A stretch of DNA of 64,000 nucleotides. Origin: Pseudomonas quebecensis (lineage in GTDB: Bacteria > Pseudomonadota > Gammaproteobacteria > Pseudomonadales > Pseudomonadaceae). Each line of letters begins with the position of its first letter. The first letter of the stretch is position 1. The translations under genes and the position numbers were made by a program. This document shows, in pieces, positions 1-8,882 of the stretch. The DNA is taken from the NCBI RefSeq assembly GCF_026410085.1, contig NZ_CP112866.1:4401001-4465000 (forward strand), written 5' to 3'. The notes below the pieces were generated by a model that had not been told where the DNA came from, searched no databases, and worked only from the letters and a program-made list of their open reading frames with translations.

Positions 1-78
1 TTGCTTAGCCATCATTTGATCCAGCCGATAAATAGGAACAAGCGCACCCGGCGCCCAATCATCCAGCATTTGCATCAT
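1..78 (-). CDS. Partial open frame running off the left edge
   Basis: A minus-strand frame opens with tandem ATGs at 78 and 75 and stays open for 26 codons to the window edge. Its first ATG overlaps the TGA of pilE (ATGA arrangement), as expected of translationally coupled genes. The translated start (MMQMLDDWAPGALVP) has no signal peptide and no prepilin motif, so it does not look like pilY1 or another pilin. I do not recognise it. The ribosome-binding site is weak (a G-run only two or three bases from the ATG). It could be a real downstream gene of the pilin operon or chance. Confidence 0.3.
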   Translation of the reverse strand, partial: MMQMLDDWAPGALVPIYRLDQMMAKQ

Positions 79-476
79 TGCCCCCAGCACGCCTGGCGTG
101 ACATCTCCGGCTGCGCACCTGGATTGCTCCTCGCGCCGGTGCTGGTCAGGCTGAATTCGCCGCAAGCGTCGCCGACCATGAGCGAGTCAGCCACAGGCGT
201 AGCCAGCAGATGGAAATCCCGAGGGTTCAATACGACGGTGATTCTATAGCGATCATTACCGGCACTGACGCCGCCTGCATCAATAAAAGTGCCGTTCCTG
301 GTATAAAAACGCTCCAGCTCGTGTGCCTGCTCAGTCAGTAAGGCGACGATCTGCGCACGGTAGGCTTTTCTCACATGGCCGGTGTAACCGGGGTACGCAA
401 TCCCGGCCAGCAGCGCGATGAGCACCACGCCGACCAGCAGCTCAATCAGGGTAAAACCTCGGCTTTCCTTGCCCAT
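75..476 (-). CDS. pilE: Type IV pilus minor pilin PilE
   Basis: A 133-residue pseudopilin/minor pilin of the type IV pilus. It has a short charged leader followed by a class III prepilin cleavage site (KESRG^FTLIELL, cut after Gly7 by PilD), glutamate at +5 of the mature protein, and about 20 hydrophobic residues forming the N-terminal helix. Two cysteines near the C-terminus (ACG and ACW) are placed as in the disulfide loop of minor pilins. In P. aeruginosa PilE primes pilus assembly with PilV, PilW, PilX, FimU and PilY1. Here it lies 12 bp downstream of pilX with no pilY1 between them, the last recognisable gene of a pilV-pilW-pilX-pilE operon. Confidence 0.85.
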   Translation of the reverse strand: MGKESRGFTLIELLVGVVLIALLAGIAYPGYTGHVRKAYRAQIVALLTEQAHELERFYTRNGTFIDAGGVSAGNDRYRITVVLNPRDFHLLATPVADSLMVGDACGEFSLTSTGARSNPGAQPEMSRQACWGQ

Positions 477-488
477 TGCATTTGCTCC

Positions 489-1019
489 TTATTGAAGTTG
501 CCGCCAGGACACCCGCCGAAACCGTGAGCCGCCCTCCCCATCCACCCGTGCATACACGCTTTCCAGCACGGTGCGCGACTGACCATTGAGGCCCACTGCC
601 GTCACGCGATAGAGCGCGGCCGGTGTCAGCGCCGGTAAATGCACAATCCCCACGCCAGTACCCAATGACTGAACGCCATAAAGACCGCCCTTAATCGCGA
701 CCCAGGTAATCGCCGAAACCGGGTGCGTCCCAGCATTCATGACTGTTAACGCCTCTTCCGGCGGGGCGCAGGTGACCGGCGAAGAACACGGCGGCAACCC
801 CACGCCGCTGCGCCGTATGCTCCACTCTCCAAACCTCAAGCCGCTCTCGGCGCTTTGCAGCGACTGGTTGCGATGCCAGAAGCTGGCGGCCATTTTTTGC
901 TGGGCCACCACCGCTTGCATCGAGGAAAGGCCGATCAGCGATAACAGCAGCAGGAAAACCAGGCTGAACAGCAGCACCATGCCTGCCTGGCGAAGATGAA
1001 TACTTGCGGTGCGCTCCAT
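489..1019 (-). CDS. pilX: Type IV pilus assembly minor pilin PilX
   Basis: A 176-residue minor pilin. The N-terminus reads MERTASIHLRQAG^MVLLFS, a prepilin-like leader ending in QAG, followed by a long leucine-rich helix. As in other PilX proteins the usual Glu at +5 is missing, which fits a role in priming rather than in the filament. The open frame extends 14 codons further upstream into pilW, but the ATG at 1019 has a purine-rich GGGTAGGG upstream and leaves an ordinary 7-bp gap after the pilW stop. Second-to-last recognised gene of the minus-strand minor-pilin operon. Confidence 0.82.
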   Translation of the reverse strand: MERTASIHLRQAGMVLLFSLVFLLLLSLIGLSSMQAVVAQQKMAASFWHRNQSLQSAESGLRFGEWSIRRSGVGLPPCSSPVTCAPPEEALTVMNAGTHPVSAITWVAIKGGLYGVQSLGTGVGIVHLPALTPAALYRVTAVGLNGQSRTVLESVYARVDGEGGSRFRRVSWRQLQ

Positions 1020-1026
1020 GGCCGCC

Positions 1027-1734
1027 CTACCCCAGACGATTACGCAGCGCCGCAACGACACTGTACGTTTGATCCTTGACGCGAGCGGTCGGGTCCTGCA
1101 GCGTCATTTGAATACGCACGCTGCGTATCAACGAGTCGTCGGCCGGGCTGGCGTCGTAACGAGCCACCTGCGTCGATGCCGGGGCGGCGGCCACGCCGAA
1201 ACTGATCTCGAACGCCCGCACGTTATCCACCAGCACCGCCTTGGCTGGCGCGGCCGGCGTACTGACCTTCAATTGACCCGCTTCGTAGGTGTAGGTGAGT
1301 TGGCGTACCGCGAAACGCATCTGCCCAGGGCCGGGAACAGGTGAATGCCCGGCATAAGCCTGGGCGGTGCCCGTACAGTCGGAGAGCACCGTCCAGTCCG
1401 GCCTGCCGGCGCCGTCACCTACGCTGGCGGTGACCAGGGTCAGCGATTTGGAACCTGCAACGGCGCTCCAGCTTACGGGCCGATCAAAGGCCGGTGGAGC
1501 GTGCTCGATGCCAGCGCTGGCCAGGCAACCGAACATGCCGACCTGGCGAATATCCTGAACCATCTTGCCGAGTGCGAACCGCGCATCGTCCTGCAACAAC
1601 ATCGCTGCCTGTTGGCTGGCGTGTGTCATTCGGGAAGAGATTGCAACCTGGCTGACGCCAGCCACCAGCACCCAGCCCAGCGTCATGGCCAGCAGCAACT
1701 CCACCAGGCTGAAACCGCGAATGAACGGGTTCAT
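1027..1734 (-). CDS. pilW: Type IV pilus minor pilin PilW
   Basis: A 235-residue minor pilin. Class III leader MNPFIRG^FSLVELL with Gly7/Phe8 cleavage and Glu at +5, then the hydrophobic helix. The C-terminal half holds a beta-rich globular domain ending near LQDPTARVKDQTYSVVAALRN, a motif usual for PilW (it reports T-type pseudopilin strands). Its ATG overlaps the pilV stop by 4 bp (ATGA), indicating translational coupling. With PilV and PilX it belongs to the priming complex at the inner-membrane base of the pilus. Confidence 0.85.
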   Translation of the reverse strand: MNPFIRGFSLVELLLAMTLGWVLVAGVSQVAISSRMTHASQQAAMLLQDDARFALGKMVQDIRQVGMFGCLASAGIEHAPPAFDRPVSWSAVAGSKSLTLVTASVGDGAGRPDWTVLSDCTGTAQAYAGHSPVPGPGQMRFAVRQLTYTYEAGQLKVSTPAAPAKAVLVDNVRAFEISFGVAAAPASTQVARYDASPADDSLIRSVRIQMTLQDPTARVKDQTYSVVAALRNRLG

Positions 1735-2228
1735 CGCATGCTCTCCACATCGGCGTCGAGGCGACTGGTCAACGTGAAGGTTTCGCGCGTGCCGGGGATG
1801 CCGGTGCCTCGGCTGTCATCCCAACTGATACTGACAGTCACGTCATGAGCATTGACGACCACCGCCCCTGCGCCGCTCTCCCCGGCGAACCCCAGGATAT
1901 TGGCCTCGAAATCGTGCAGGTCGAGGTCGCGCACGCTCGCGCCGGCAACACTGGCCGGGGCCCGCGCGGCACGGCCCCACGCGTAGTCGGCACCGGCGTT
2001 GGCACGGATTCGGTCGAGCATATCGTTGGCAATAAAGCTGGCCTGGCTGGTCATTCTCGAACTGTCGGTGGACTTCAACGCGCTGAGTTGGATAACCGCC
2101 GCGCCCAGCAGGCCAACGCCAAGAATCAGTACCGCTACCAGGACCTCGATCAGTGTCGTGCCGGCTTGGTGCCGAGGTAATGCAACAAAAAAATAAGCGT
2201 TGGAATAAGCGAGCATCACCATCGTCAT
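1731..2228 (-). CDS. pilV: Type IV pilus minor pilin PilV
   Basis: First gene of the minus-strand minor-pilin operon, about 165 residues from the ATG at 2228. The prepilin site is HQAG^TTLIEVLVAV, with Thr instead of the usual Phe/Met at +1 but Glu at +5 retained, followed by ILGVGLLGAAV. The frame is open for 30 more codons upstream, but that part is proline/arginine-rich and unlike a pilin leader, so one of the clustered ATGs at 2228, 2222 or 2216 is the likely start; the leader is then 19-23 residues, longer than in PilE or PilW. It ends overlapping pilW. Confidence 0.8.
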   Translation of the reverse strand: MTMVMLAYSNAYFFVALPRHQAGTTLIEVLVAVLILGVGLLGAAVIQLSALKSTDSSRMTSQASFIANDMLDRIRANAGADYAWGRAARAPASVAGASVRDLDLHDFEANILGFAGESGAGAVVVNAHDVTVSISWDDSRGTGIPGTRETFTLTSRLDADVESMR

Positions 2229-2423
2229 CCGTGTCGAGGGTCGAAAGAGAGCAGGCAAAAACCTGCTGTGTGACCCAAGACTAGCGCCAGCTTTTCGCCC
2301 GTGCCGCGCCAGGAACAAAGGGAAATACTTTGGACATAAAGGCCATCATCCAAGGCCGAGCCCCAGGCGCTATACCTTGGTCTGCACCTGACATATTCAG
2401 CCGCGTCCACGGAGGGACAACCC
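2229..2423. promoter_or_regulatory. Divergent intergenic region pilV / fimT
   Basis: The 195 bp between the diverging pilV and fimT-like genes must hold both promoters. I see no convincing sigma-70 hexamer pair, no hairpin and no small gene. A GGAGGGA ribosome-binding site precedes the fimT ATG (2412-2418). Confidence 0.4.
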
Positions 2424-3005
2424 ATGAAACAACGAGGATTCACCCTGATCGAATTGCTGCTCGGGCTGATCGTGAGCGGTATTCTGGCTCACATCACCGT
2501 ACCCGGTTTCAAGCACCTGCTGGAATCACAGCAGCGGCAAGGCGCAGCACACTCATTGGCGAACGGACTGCGCTTCGCACGCGCCGAGGCCATCGCACGC
2601 AATCGACCGGTGGTCATTCATGCCCTGAACAGCGATTGGAGCCACGGTTGGCGGATCATTGTCGACGTGAGCGGGCGCGGCCATCTGGACGATGACAACC
2701 CGATCCTGCTGGAGCGTCAGGACAACGGACGCATACCGCTTGTAGGCAACGGGCCGTTGAAGAACCAGGTACGCTTCAGCGGGCTGGGCGAACCGGTATT
2801 TTCGTGGGGAGGGTTTCGCGCCGGCACCGTGCATGTGTGCGACACGCAAAACGCCCTCAGCCTGCACCAGATAGTGCTGGCGCCCAGCGGGCGCATCAGC
2901 CTGCGCAGCGATAAGGCCGAACAGGCCTTGTGCCGCGGTTACTCGGGCAACCTCGCGCTCAGAGCAGCGAGCGAACCCGCAGTTCCTTGGGCATGGAGAA
3001 AGTAA
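2424..3005 (+). CDS. GspH/FimT family pseudopilin
   Basis: A 193-residue type IV pilin-like protein with the leader MKQRG^[14 protein letters not shown] (cleavage after Gly5, Glu at +5) and, around residues 40-170, the GspH/FimT globular domain ([13 protein letters not shown] is the family's characteristic stretch). P. aeruginosa carries two such genes here, fimT and fimU, on the same strand as pilV; this window has a single copy on the opposite strand, so I leave the symbol open. The 3' end runs 47 bp into the convergent ispH gene, so the last 15 or so residues are encoded antisense to the ispH C-terminus. Confidence 0.82.
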   Translation: MKQRGFTLIELLLGLIVSGILAHITVPGFKHLLESQQRQGAAHSLANGLRFARAEAIARNRPVVIHALNSDWSHGWRIIVDVSGRGHLDDDNPILLERQDNGRIPLVGNGPLKNQVRFSGLGEPVFSWGGFRAGTVHVCDTQNALSLHQIVLAPSGRISLRSDKAEQALCRGYSGNLALRAASEPAVPWAWRK

Positions 3006-3906
3006 TGTTTTCCTCACGCCCGGCCAGCTCATCGGCGCCGGTCGCACCCCACGCGTGCAATTGCTGGATAACGCCACGCACCAGCACTTCCGGGGCTGAA
3101 GCACCCGCCGTGATGCCAATACGCTCAATGCCATCGAACCAATCGCGCTGCAGGTCTTCGGCACCGTCGATCAGGTACGCCGGGGTGGCCATGCGCTCGG
3201 CCAACTCACGCAGGCGATTGGAGTTGGAGCTGTTCGGGCTGCCAACCACCAGGACAACGTCGCACTCATCGGCCAATTGCTTGACCGCATCCTGGCGATT
3301 TTGCGTGGCGTAGCAGATGTCGTCCTTGCGCGGCCCGCCGATCGCCGGAAAGCGCGTGCGCAGGGCGTCGATGACGCGGCTGGTGTCGTCCATGGACAAG
3401 GTGGTCTGAGTCACGAACGCCAGACGCTCCGGATTGCGCACCTGCAGGTTGGCCACGTCCTTCTCGTCTTCGACCAGGTAGATGGCGCCACCGTTGCCGG
3501 CGTCATACTGGCCCATGGTGCCTTCAACTTCCGGGTGGCCGGCATGGCCGATCAGAATGCATTCGCGGCCGTCGCGGCTGTAACGCGCCACTTCGATATG
3601 AACTTTGGTGACAAGTGGGCAGGTGGCATCGAAGACTTTCAGGCCTCGGCCCGCCGCTTCGCTGCGCACGGCCTGGGAAACGCCATGGGCGCTGAAGATA
3701 ACGATAACGTCGTCCGGCACCTGGTCGAGTTCCTCGACGAAGATCGCGCCGCGGGCGCGAAGATCTTCGACCACGAACTTGTTGTGCACGACTTCGTGAC
3801 GCACATAAATCGGTGGCCCGAAGACTTCCAGAGCGCGGTTGACGATTTCGATCGCCCGGTCCACGCCGGCGCAGAAGCCACGGGGGTTGGCGAGTTTGAT
3901 TTGCAT
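2959..3906 (-). CDS. ispH: 4-hydroxy-3-methylbut-2-enyl diphosphate reductase IspH (LytB)
   Basis: A 315-residue iron-sulfur enzyme that makes IPP and DMAPP from HMBPP, the last step of the MEP isoprenoid pathway. The N-terminus ([14 protein letters not shown]) holds the first of three cluster cysteines; the others are seen in [12 protein letters not shown] (about residue 97) and in [10 protein letters not shown] (about 197). The [10 protein letters not shown] substrate-binding segment is intact and length is standard. It is the last gene of the conserved murJ-side run ileS-lspA-fkpB-ispH, separated from fkpB by 125 bp that hold a REP element. Its 3' end overlaps the converging fimT-like gene. 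Confidence 0.97.
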   Translation of the reverse strand: MQIKLANPRGFCAGVDRAIEIVNRALEVFGPPIYVRHEVVHNKFVVEDLRARGAIFVEELDQVPDDVIVIFSAHGVSQAVRSEAAGRGLKVFDATCPLVTKVHIEVARYSRDGRECILIGHAGHPEVEGTMGQYDAGNGGAIYLVEDEKDVANLQVRNPERLAFVTQTTLSMDDTSRVIDALRTRFPAIGGPRKDDICYATQNRQDAVKQLADECDVVLVVGSPNSSNSNRLRELAERMATPAYLIDGAEDLQRDWFDGIERIGITAGASAPEVLVRGVIQQLHAWGATGADELAGREENITFSMPKELRVRSLL

Positions 3907-3970
3907 GCTGTGCCTCGTGCCTGGCGCTTGGTCAGAGTTGACGCTACTGAACTGTCAATGAAGATCAAAG

Positions 3971-3996
3971 GTGGGAGGGGGCTTGCCCGCTCCCAC
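3971..3996. repeat. REP palindrome between fkpB and ispH
   Basis: GTGGGAGGGGGC-TTGC-CCGCTCCCAC is an imperfect palindrome of the fluorescent-pseudomonad REP class. It sits in the 125-bp gap between fkpB and ispH and would form a hairpin in the operon mRNA. Confidence 0.75.
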
Positions 3997-4031
3997 ACCA
4001 GCCCGCTCCCGTATTTAAATCGGGGCGTTGA

Positions 4032-4484
4032 TCAAAGTGCTTTAACGTCGATGATTTCCACATCGAACGTCAAGGTTTTACCGGCCAACGGGTGGTTGAA
4101 GTCGATGGTCACTTGCGCGTCATCGAACGTCTTGACCACGCCTGGCAACTCGGTATTCGCCGCATCGTTGAAAATCACCAGCAGGCCTTCAGACAGCTCC
4201 ATGTCCTGGAACTGCGAACGCGGGATGATCTGCACATTCTGCGGATTGGGCTGGCCAAACGCGTTTTCCGGCTGGATCTGCAGGGTACGCTTGTCGCCGG
4301 CCTTGAAACCGAACAAGGCGGCTTCGAAACCCGGCAGCAGGTTACCGTCGCCGACCTTGAAGGTCGCCGGAGCCTTGTCGAACGTGCTGTCGACCGTATC
4401 GCCGTTTTCCAGGCGCAGTGCGAAATGCAAAGTGACTTCCGTGTTCTGGCCGATGCGTTGCTCAGCCAATACCTGTTCAGTCAT
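4032..4484 (-). CDS. fkpB: FKBP-type peptidyl-prolyl isomerase FkpB (SlpA)
   Basis: A 150-residue cytoplasmic FKBP-type prolyl isomerase of the SlpA/SlyD group. The FKBP core (LENGDTVDSTFDKAP ... GDGNLLPGFEAALFG) is interrupted by the insert-in-flap domain typical of this group (PENAFGQPNP), and the end NHPLAGKTLTFDVEI matches the family. The start at 4484 (MTEQVLAE) overlaps the lspA stop by 8 bp; the frame is open 19 codons further into lspA, but the overlap start agrees with other pseudomonads. It lacks the His-rich tail seen in SlyD at 11.2 kb. Confidence 0.93.
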   Translation of the reverse strand: MTEQVLAEQRIGQNTEVTLHFALRLENGDTVDSTFDKAPATFKVGDGNLLPGFEAALFGFKAGDKRTLQIQPENAFGQPNPQNVQIIPRSQFQDMELSEGLLVIFNDAANTELPGVVKTFDDAQVTIDFNHPLAGKTLTFDVEIIDVKAL

Positions 4485-4986
4485 TGACGGTCTCTCCGGT
4501 TTTCTTACTTTTGAACATATCCAGCGCCAGCATGATTGCACCGACGGTGATCGCGCTGTCGGCGAAGTTGAACGCCGGGAAATAGTGGCGGTTCTGCCAG
4601 TGCACCAGGATGAAGTCGATCACATGGCCCAGGGCAATACGGTCGTACAGGTTACCCAACGCGCCACCCAACACCAGGGCCAAGGCCACGGCCAACCAAG
4701 TGTCATCGCGGCCCAGGCGCTTGAGCCAGACCACCAGCACCGCACTGACCACCACCGCGATCAGGGCGAACAGCCAACGCTGCCATCCGCCGCTGTCGGC
4801 GAGGAAGCTGAACGCCGCGCCAGTGTTGTAGGCCAGGGTCCAGCTGAAGTAGTCAGGGATCACTACGATTTGCTGGAACATTTCCAGGGAGCCTTCGAAG
4901 TGAGCCTTGCTGACCTGGTCGATGACCAGCACCAGCAGACTCAATACGAGCCAACCCAGACGTCCGAAACGGCCGGCGTTAGGCAT
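4477..4986 (-). CDS. lspA: Lipoprotein signal peptidase LspA
   Basis: A 169-residue inner-membrane aspartyl protease (signal peptidase II) that removes the signal peptide from prolipoproteins after lipidation. Four hydrophobic segments are visible. The two catalytic aspartates lie in [15 protein letters not shown] and FNFADSAIT. The start at 4986 ([10 protein letters not shown]) overlaps the ileS stop by 8 bp; an in-frame start 7 codons upstream is less likely. The ileS-lspA-fkpB-ispH order is conserved in Pseudomonas. It would process the lipoproteins encoded elsewhere in the window (LbcA, LolB, HrcJ, HrpT). Confidence 0.95.
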   Translation of the reverse strand: MPNAGRFGRLGWLVLSLLVLVIDQVSKAHFEGSLEMFQQIVVIPDYFSWTLAYNTGAAFSFLADSGGWQRWLFALIAVVVSAVLVVWLKRLGRDDTWLAVALALVLGGALGNLYDRIALGHVIDFILVHWQNRHYFPAFNFADSAITVGAIMLALDMFKSKKTGETVND

Positions 4987-7810
4987 AGTGGCGAACCTCA
5001 CCGGCACCGCTGATATTGTCGACGCAGCGACCGCAGATTTCCGGATGCTCGGGGTTCACGCCGACATCTTCACGGCAGTGCCAGCAACGGGCGCACTTGG
5101 CGAAGGCCGACTTGACCACTTTGAGCTTCAAGCCAGGCACTTCGGTAGCCACGGCATCCGCCGGAGCCTGGGCGAACGGCGCCAGGCTGGCGGTGGAAGT
5201 GATCAACACGAAACGCAGCTCGTTGCTCAACTTGGCCAGATCGGCGCTCAGGCCTTCTTCGGCAAACAGCGTGACTTCGGCCTGCAGGTTGCCACCGACG
5301 GCCTTGGCCGCGCGCTGAACCTCCAGCTCCTTGTTCACCGCAACCTTGACCGCCATCACGCCTTCCCAGTACTCACGGCCCAATTCGAAGTCAGCCGGCA
5401 GTTCTGTCAGCCCTTCGTACCAGGTGTTGAGCATCACGGACTCGTTACGCTCGCCCGGCAGATACCCCCACAGTTCGTCGGCGGTGAAGGCCAGGATCGG
5501 CGCGATCCAGCGCACCAGCGCTTCAGAGATGTGGTACAGCGCGGTCTGCGCCGAACGGCGCGCCTTGCTGTTGGCGCCGGTGGTGTACTGGCGGTCCTTG
5601 ATGATGTCGAGGTAGAAACCGCCCAGCTCCTGCACGCAGAAGTTGTGGATCTTGGAGTAGACGTTCCAGAAGCGGTATTCGCCGTAATGTTCCTGCAACT
5701 CGCGCTGCAGCAGCAGGGTGCGGTCCACGGCCCAACGATCCAGGGCGAGCATGTCCTCGGCCGGCAGGATATCGGTGGCTGGGTTGAAACCGGTCAGGTT
5801 CGACAGCAGGAAGCGTGCGGTATTACGGATACGACGGTAGGCATCGGCGCTGCGCTGCAGAATCTGCTCCGACACGGCCATTTCGCCGGAATAGTCGGTA
5901 GACGCCACCCACAGACGCATAATGTCGGCACCCAGGGTGTCGTTGACTTTTTGCGGCGCGATCACGTTGCCCAGGGACTTGGACATCTTGCGGCCGTTTT
6001 CGTCGACGGTGAAGCCGTGGGTCAGCAGTTCGCGGTACGGCGCGTGGTCGTCGATGGCGCAACCGGTCAGCAATGAGGAGTGGAACCAGCCACGGTGCTG
6101 GTCCGAACCCTCCAGGTACAGGTCGGCGCGCGGGCCGGTCTCATGCCCCATCGGATGCGAGCCGCGCAATACGTGCCAGTGCGTGGTGCCGGAGTCGAAC
6201 CACACGTCGAGGGTGTCGCTGATCTTGTCGTACAGCGGCGCTTCGTCACCCAGCAGCTCGGCGGCGTCCAGTTTGAACCAGGCCTCGATGCCTTCCTGTT
6301 CAACGCGCTGGGCCACTTCTTCCATCAGTTCAACGGTGCGCGGGTGCAGCTCGCCGCTTTCCTTGTTCAGGAAGAACGGGATCGGCACGCCCCAGTTGCG
6401 CTGGCGGGAGATGCACCAGTCCGGGCGGTTGGCAATCATCGAGTGCAGGCGCGCCTGGCCCCAGGCCGGGATAAAGCCGGTGCCTTCGATGGCCTTGAGG
6501 GCACGATTGCGCAGGTTGTCGCCGGCCACCGGTTCTTTGTCCATGCCGATGAACCACTGCGCGGTGGCGCGGTAGATCAGCGGCGTCTTGTGGCGCCAGC
6601 AGTGCATGTAGCTGTGCTGGATAGTCGCGGTCTGCATGAGTGCGCCAACGTCGCGCAGCTTGTCGATGATGGCCTTGTCAGCCTTGAAGATGAACTGGCC
6701 ACCGAAGAACTCCAGCGACGGCACATAGACGCCGTTGCTTTGCACCGGGTTGATGATGTCATCGTTGACCAGGCCGTACTTCTTGCAGATCACAAAGTCG
6801 TCCACGCCGTAGGCAGGCGAGCAGTGAACCACACCCGTACCCGAACCCAGCTCGACGTAATCGGCCAGGTACACCGGCGACAGACGGTCATAGAACGGAT
6901 GACGGAAGTTGATCAACTCCAGCGCTGAACCGGTGGTGGTGGCAATCACCGAACCTTGCAGCTCGTAGCGCGCCAGGCACGCCTCGACCATTTCCTCGGC
7001 CAGCACCAGCAGGCGATCACCGACGTCCACCAGGGCGTAGGTGAATTCCGGGTGCACGTTCAGCGCCTGGTTGGCGGGGATGGTCCACGGGGTGGTGGTC
7101 CAGATCACGATGGCCGCCGGCTTGGCCAGGCTGGCCAGGCCGAACGCATTGGCCAGCTTGGCCTCGTCCGCGATCGGGAAGGCCACGTCGATGGTCGAGG
7201 ACTTCTTGTCTTCGTACTCAACTTCAGCTTCCGCCAGGGCCGAGCCGCAGTCGAAGCACCAGTTCACGGGCTTGAGACCCTTGAACACGAAACCGCCTTT
7301 GACGATCTCGGCCAAGGCACGGATTTCACCGGCCTCGTTCTTGAAGTCCATGGTCTTGTAGGGGTTGGCCCAGTCGCCCAGGACACCCAGGCGGATGAAC
7401 TCGGACTTCTGCCCTTCGATCTGTTCGGTGGCATACGCACGGCACAGTTCGCGTGTCTTGTCCGCGCCCAGGTTCTTGCCGTGGGTCACTTCGACTTTGT
7501 GCTCGATCGGCAGGCCGTGGCAGTCCCAACCTGGAACATAAGGTGCGTCGAAACCCGACAGGGTTTTCGAGCGGACGATCATGTCCTTGAGGATCTTGTT
7601 CAGCGCATGACCGATGTGAATCGTGCCGTTGGCGTAAGGAGGGCCGTCGTGCAGGACGAATTTCGGACGATCCTTGCCAATTTCGCGCAACTTTCCGTAC
7701 AGGCCAATACTGTCCCAGCGCTGCAGGATCTGCGGTTCGCGCTGTGGCAGGCCGGCCTTCATTGGGAAGGCGGTGTCCGGAAGGTTTAGCGTGGCTTTAT
7801 AGTCGGTCAT
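4979..7810 (-). CDS. ileS: Isoleucyl-tRNA synthetase IleS
   Basis: A 943-residue class I aminoacyl-tRNA synthetase, full length. The HIGH signature is in [14 protein letters not shown] (about residue 65), the KMSKS loop in [10 protein letters not shown] (about 610), and the CP1 editing domain lies between them ([11 protein letters not shown]). The C-terminal zinc finger is present (CARCWHC ... CGRC). It lies between ribF and lspA in the usual order, transcribed on the minus strand, with 14 bp separating it from ribF. Confidence 0.98.
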   Translation of the reverse strand: MTDYKATLNLPDTAFPMKAGLPQREPQILQRWDSIGLYGKLREIGKDRPKFVLHDGPPYANGTIHIGHALNKILKDMIVRSKTLSGFDAPYVPGWDCHGLPIEHKVEVTHGKNLGADKTRELCRAYATEQIEGQKSEFIRLGVLGDWANPYKTMDFKNEAGEIRALAEIVKGGFVFKGLKPVNWCFDCGSALAEAEVEYEDKKSSTIDVAFPIADEAKLANAFGLASLAKPAAIVIWTTTPWTIPANQALNVHPEFTYALVDVGDRLLVLAEEMVEACLARYELQGSVIATTTGSALELINFRHPFYDRLSPVYLADYVELGSGTGVVHCSPAYGVDDFVICKKYGLVNDDIINPVQSNGVYVPSLEFFGGQFIFKADKAIIDKLRDVGALMQTATIQHSYMHCWRHKTPLIYRATAQWFIGMDKEPVAGDNLRNRALKAIEGTGFIPAWGQARLHSMIANRPDWCISRQRNWGVPIPFFLNKESGELHPRTVELMEEVAQRVEQEGIEAWFKLDAAELLGDEAPLYDKISDTLDVWFDSGTTHWHVLRGSHPMGHETGPRADLYLEGSDQHRGWFHSSLLTGCAIDDHAPYRELLTHGFTVDENGRKMSKSLGNVIAPQKVNDTLGADIMRLWVASTDYSGEMAVSEQILQRSADAYRRIRNTARFLLSNLTGFNPATDILPAEDMLALDRWAVDRTLLLQRELQEHYGEYRFWNVYSKIHNFCVQELGGFYLDIIKDRQYTTGANSKARRSAQTALYHISEALVRWIAPILAFTADELWGYLPGERNESVMLNTWYEGLTELPADFELGREYWEGVMAVKVAVNKELEVQRAAKAVGGNLQAEVTLFAEEGLSADLAKLSNELRFVLITSTASLAPFAQAPADAVATEVPGLKLKVVKSAFAKCARCWHCREDVGVNPEHPEICGRCVDNISGAGEVRHYA

Positions 7811-7824
7811 TTAAGGCTCTTCGG

Positions 7825-8763
7825 TTAGCGATGGGCGCTAGGTGCGGCTAGTGCACGGGCGGCGGCGACATCCGCATTGATCGCCGTTTTCAACGCCTCG
7901 AGGGAGGCGAAACGCTGCTCTTCACGCAGCTTCTGGTGGAAAACCACCGTCAAACGCCGGTCATACAAATCACCGGCAAAATCCAAAAGGTGAACTTCCA
8001 GGTGGGCCTTGCCATCACCTGCAACCGTGGGTCTGACGCCTATGTTGGCGACTCCCGGCCACGATTGACCGTCGATGTCGACGCTGACCAGGTAAACCCC
8101 GGTCAGCGGCACACGGCGGCGCTTGAGTTGCACGTTGGCGGTCGGCGTGCCCAATTGGCGCGCCAGCTTCTGGCCGTGCAGTACCCGCCCGGCGATGCGG
8201 AACGGGCGACCGAGCAAACGCTCGGCCAAGGCGAAGTCGGCGGCGGCCAGGGCATTGCGCACCTGCGTACTGCTTACGCGCAGGCCGTCCAGCTCGACGG
8301 TTTGCGCGGCCTCGACGGTAAAGCCCTGGCGGATGCCGGCCTGTTGCAGAAAGTCGAAATCCCCAACCCGGTCGCAGCCGAAACGGAAGTCGTCGCCGAC
8401 CTCCAGATGCTGCACACCCAGGCCATCGACCAGGATGCGGTCGACGAACTCGGCAGCGCTGAGACTTTGCAAACGCTGGTTGAAGGCCAGGCAGAGGACA
8501 CGGTCCACGCCTTCTTCGGCCAGCAGCTGGAGTTTGTCGCGCAGGCGCGCCAGACGAGCCGGCGCGGTCTCGGGGGAGAAGAACTCCCGCGGCTGCGGCT
8601 CGAAAATCACCACGCAGCTGGGCACGCCCAACTCGACCGCACGCTCGCGCAGCCTGGCCAGGATAGCCTGGTGGCCACGGTGAACACCGTCAAAGTTGCC
8701 AATAGTGGCGACGCAGCCCCGATGCCGGGGGCGCAGGTTGTGGAGACCTCGAACCAGCTGCAT
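7825..8763 (-). CDS. ribF: Bifunctional riboflavin kinase/FAD synthetase RibF
   Basis: A 312-residue bifunctional enzyme: an N-terminal nucleotidyltransferase (FAD synthetase) with TIGNFDGVHRGHQ near residue 20, and a C-terminal riboflavin kinase with GTPTANV and KAHLEVHLLDFAGDLY. It converts riboflavin to FMN and FAD. The start at 8763 (MQLVRGLHNL) matches the family; 25 more open codons upstream lack similarity and run into the 119-bp gap before murJ. The murJ-ribF-ileS order is standard for Pseudomonas. Confidence 0.95.
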   Translation of the reverse strand: MQLVRGLHNLRPRHRGCVATIGNFDGVHRGHQAILARLRERAVELGVPSCVVIFEPQPREFFSPETAPARLARLRDKLQLLAEEGVDRVLCLAFNQRLQSLSAAEFVDRILVDGLGVQHLEVGDDFRFGCDRVGDFDFLQQAGIRQGFTVEAAQTVELDGLRVSSTQVRNALAAADFALAERLLGRPFRIAGRVLHGQKLARQLGTPTANVQLKRRRVPLTGVYLVSVDIDGQSWPGVANIGVRPTVAGDGKAHLEVHLLDFAGDLYDRRLTVVFHQKLREEQRFASLEALKTAINADVAAARALAAPSAHR

Positions 8764-8882
8764 AACGCGCTTCTTGCTCATAAAGTGGTCGATTATAACC
8801 ACACACTGCCCCGGACGACAGGCAACAGCGCAGGGCAAATGGGTCGAATCGATAAAACACCGGTTTTATCGCGGCAAACTCT

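Noticed and set aside
3277..5013. Long plus-strand open frame (about 578 codons) over ispH, fkpB and lspA
   Set aside because: It is antisense to three genes with clear catalytic motifs; long antisense frames are common in GC-rich DNA, and it has no recognisable domain or ribosome-binding site.
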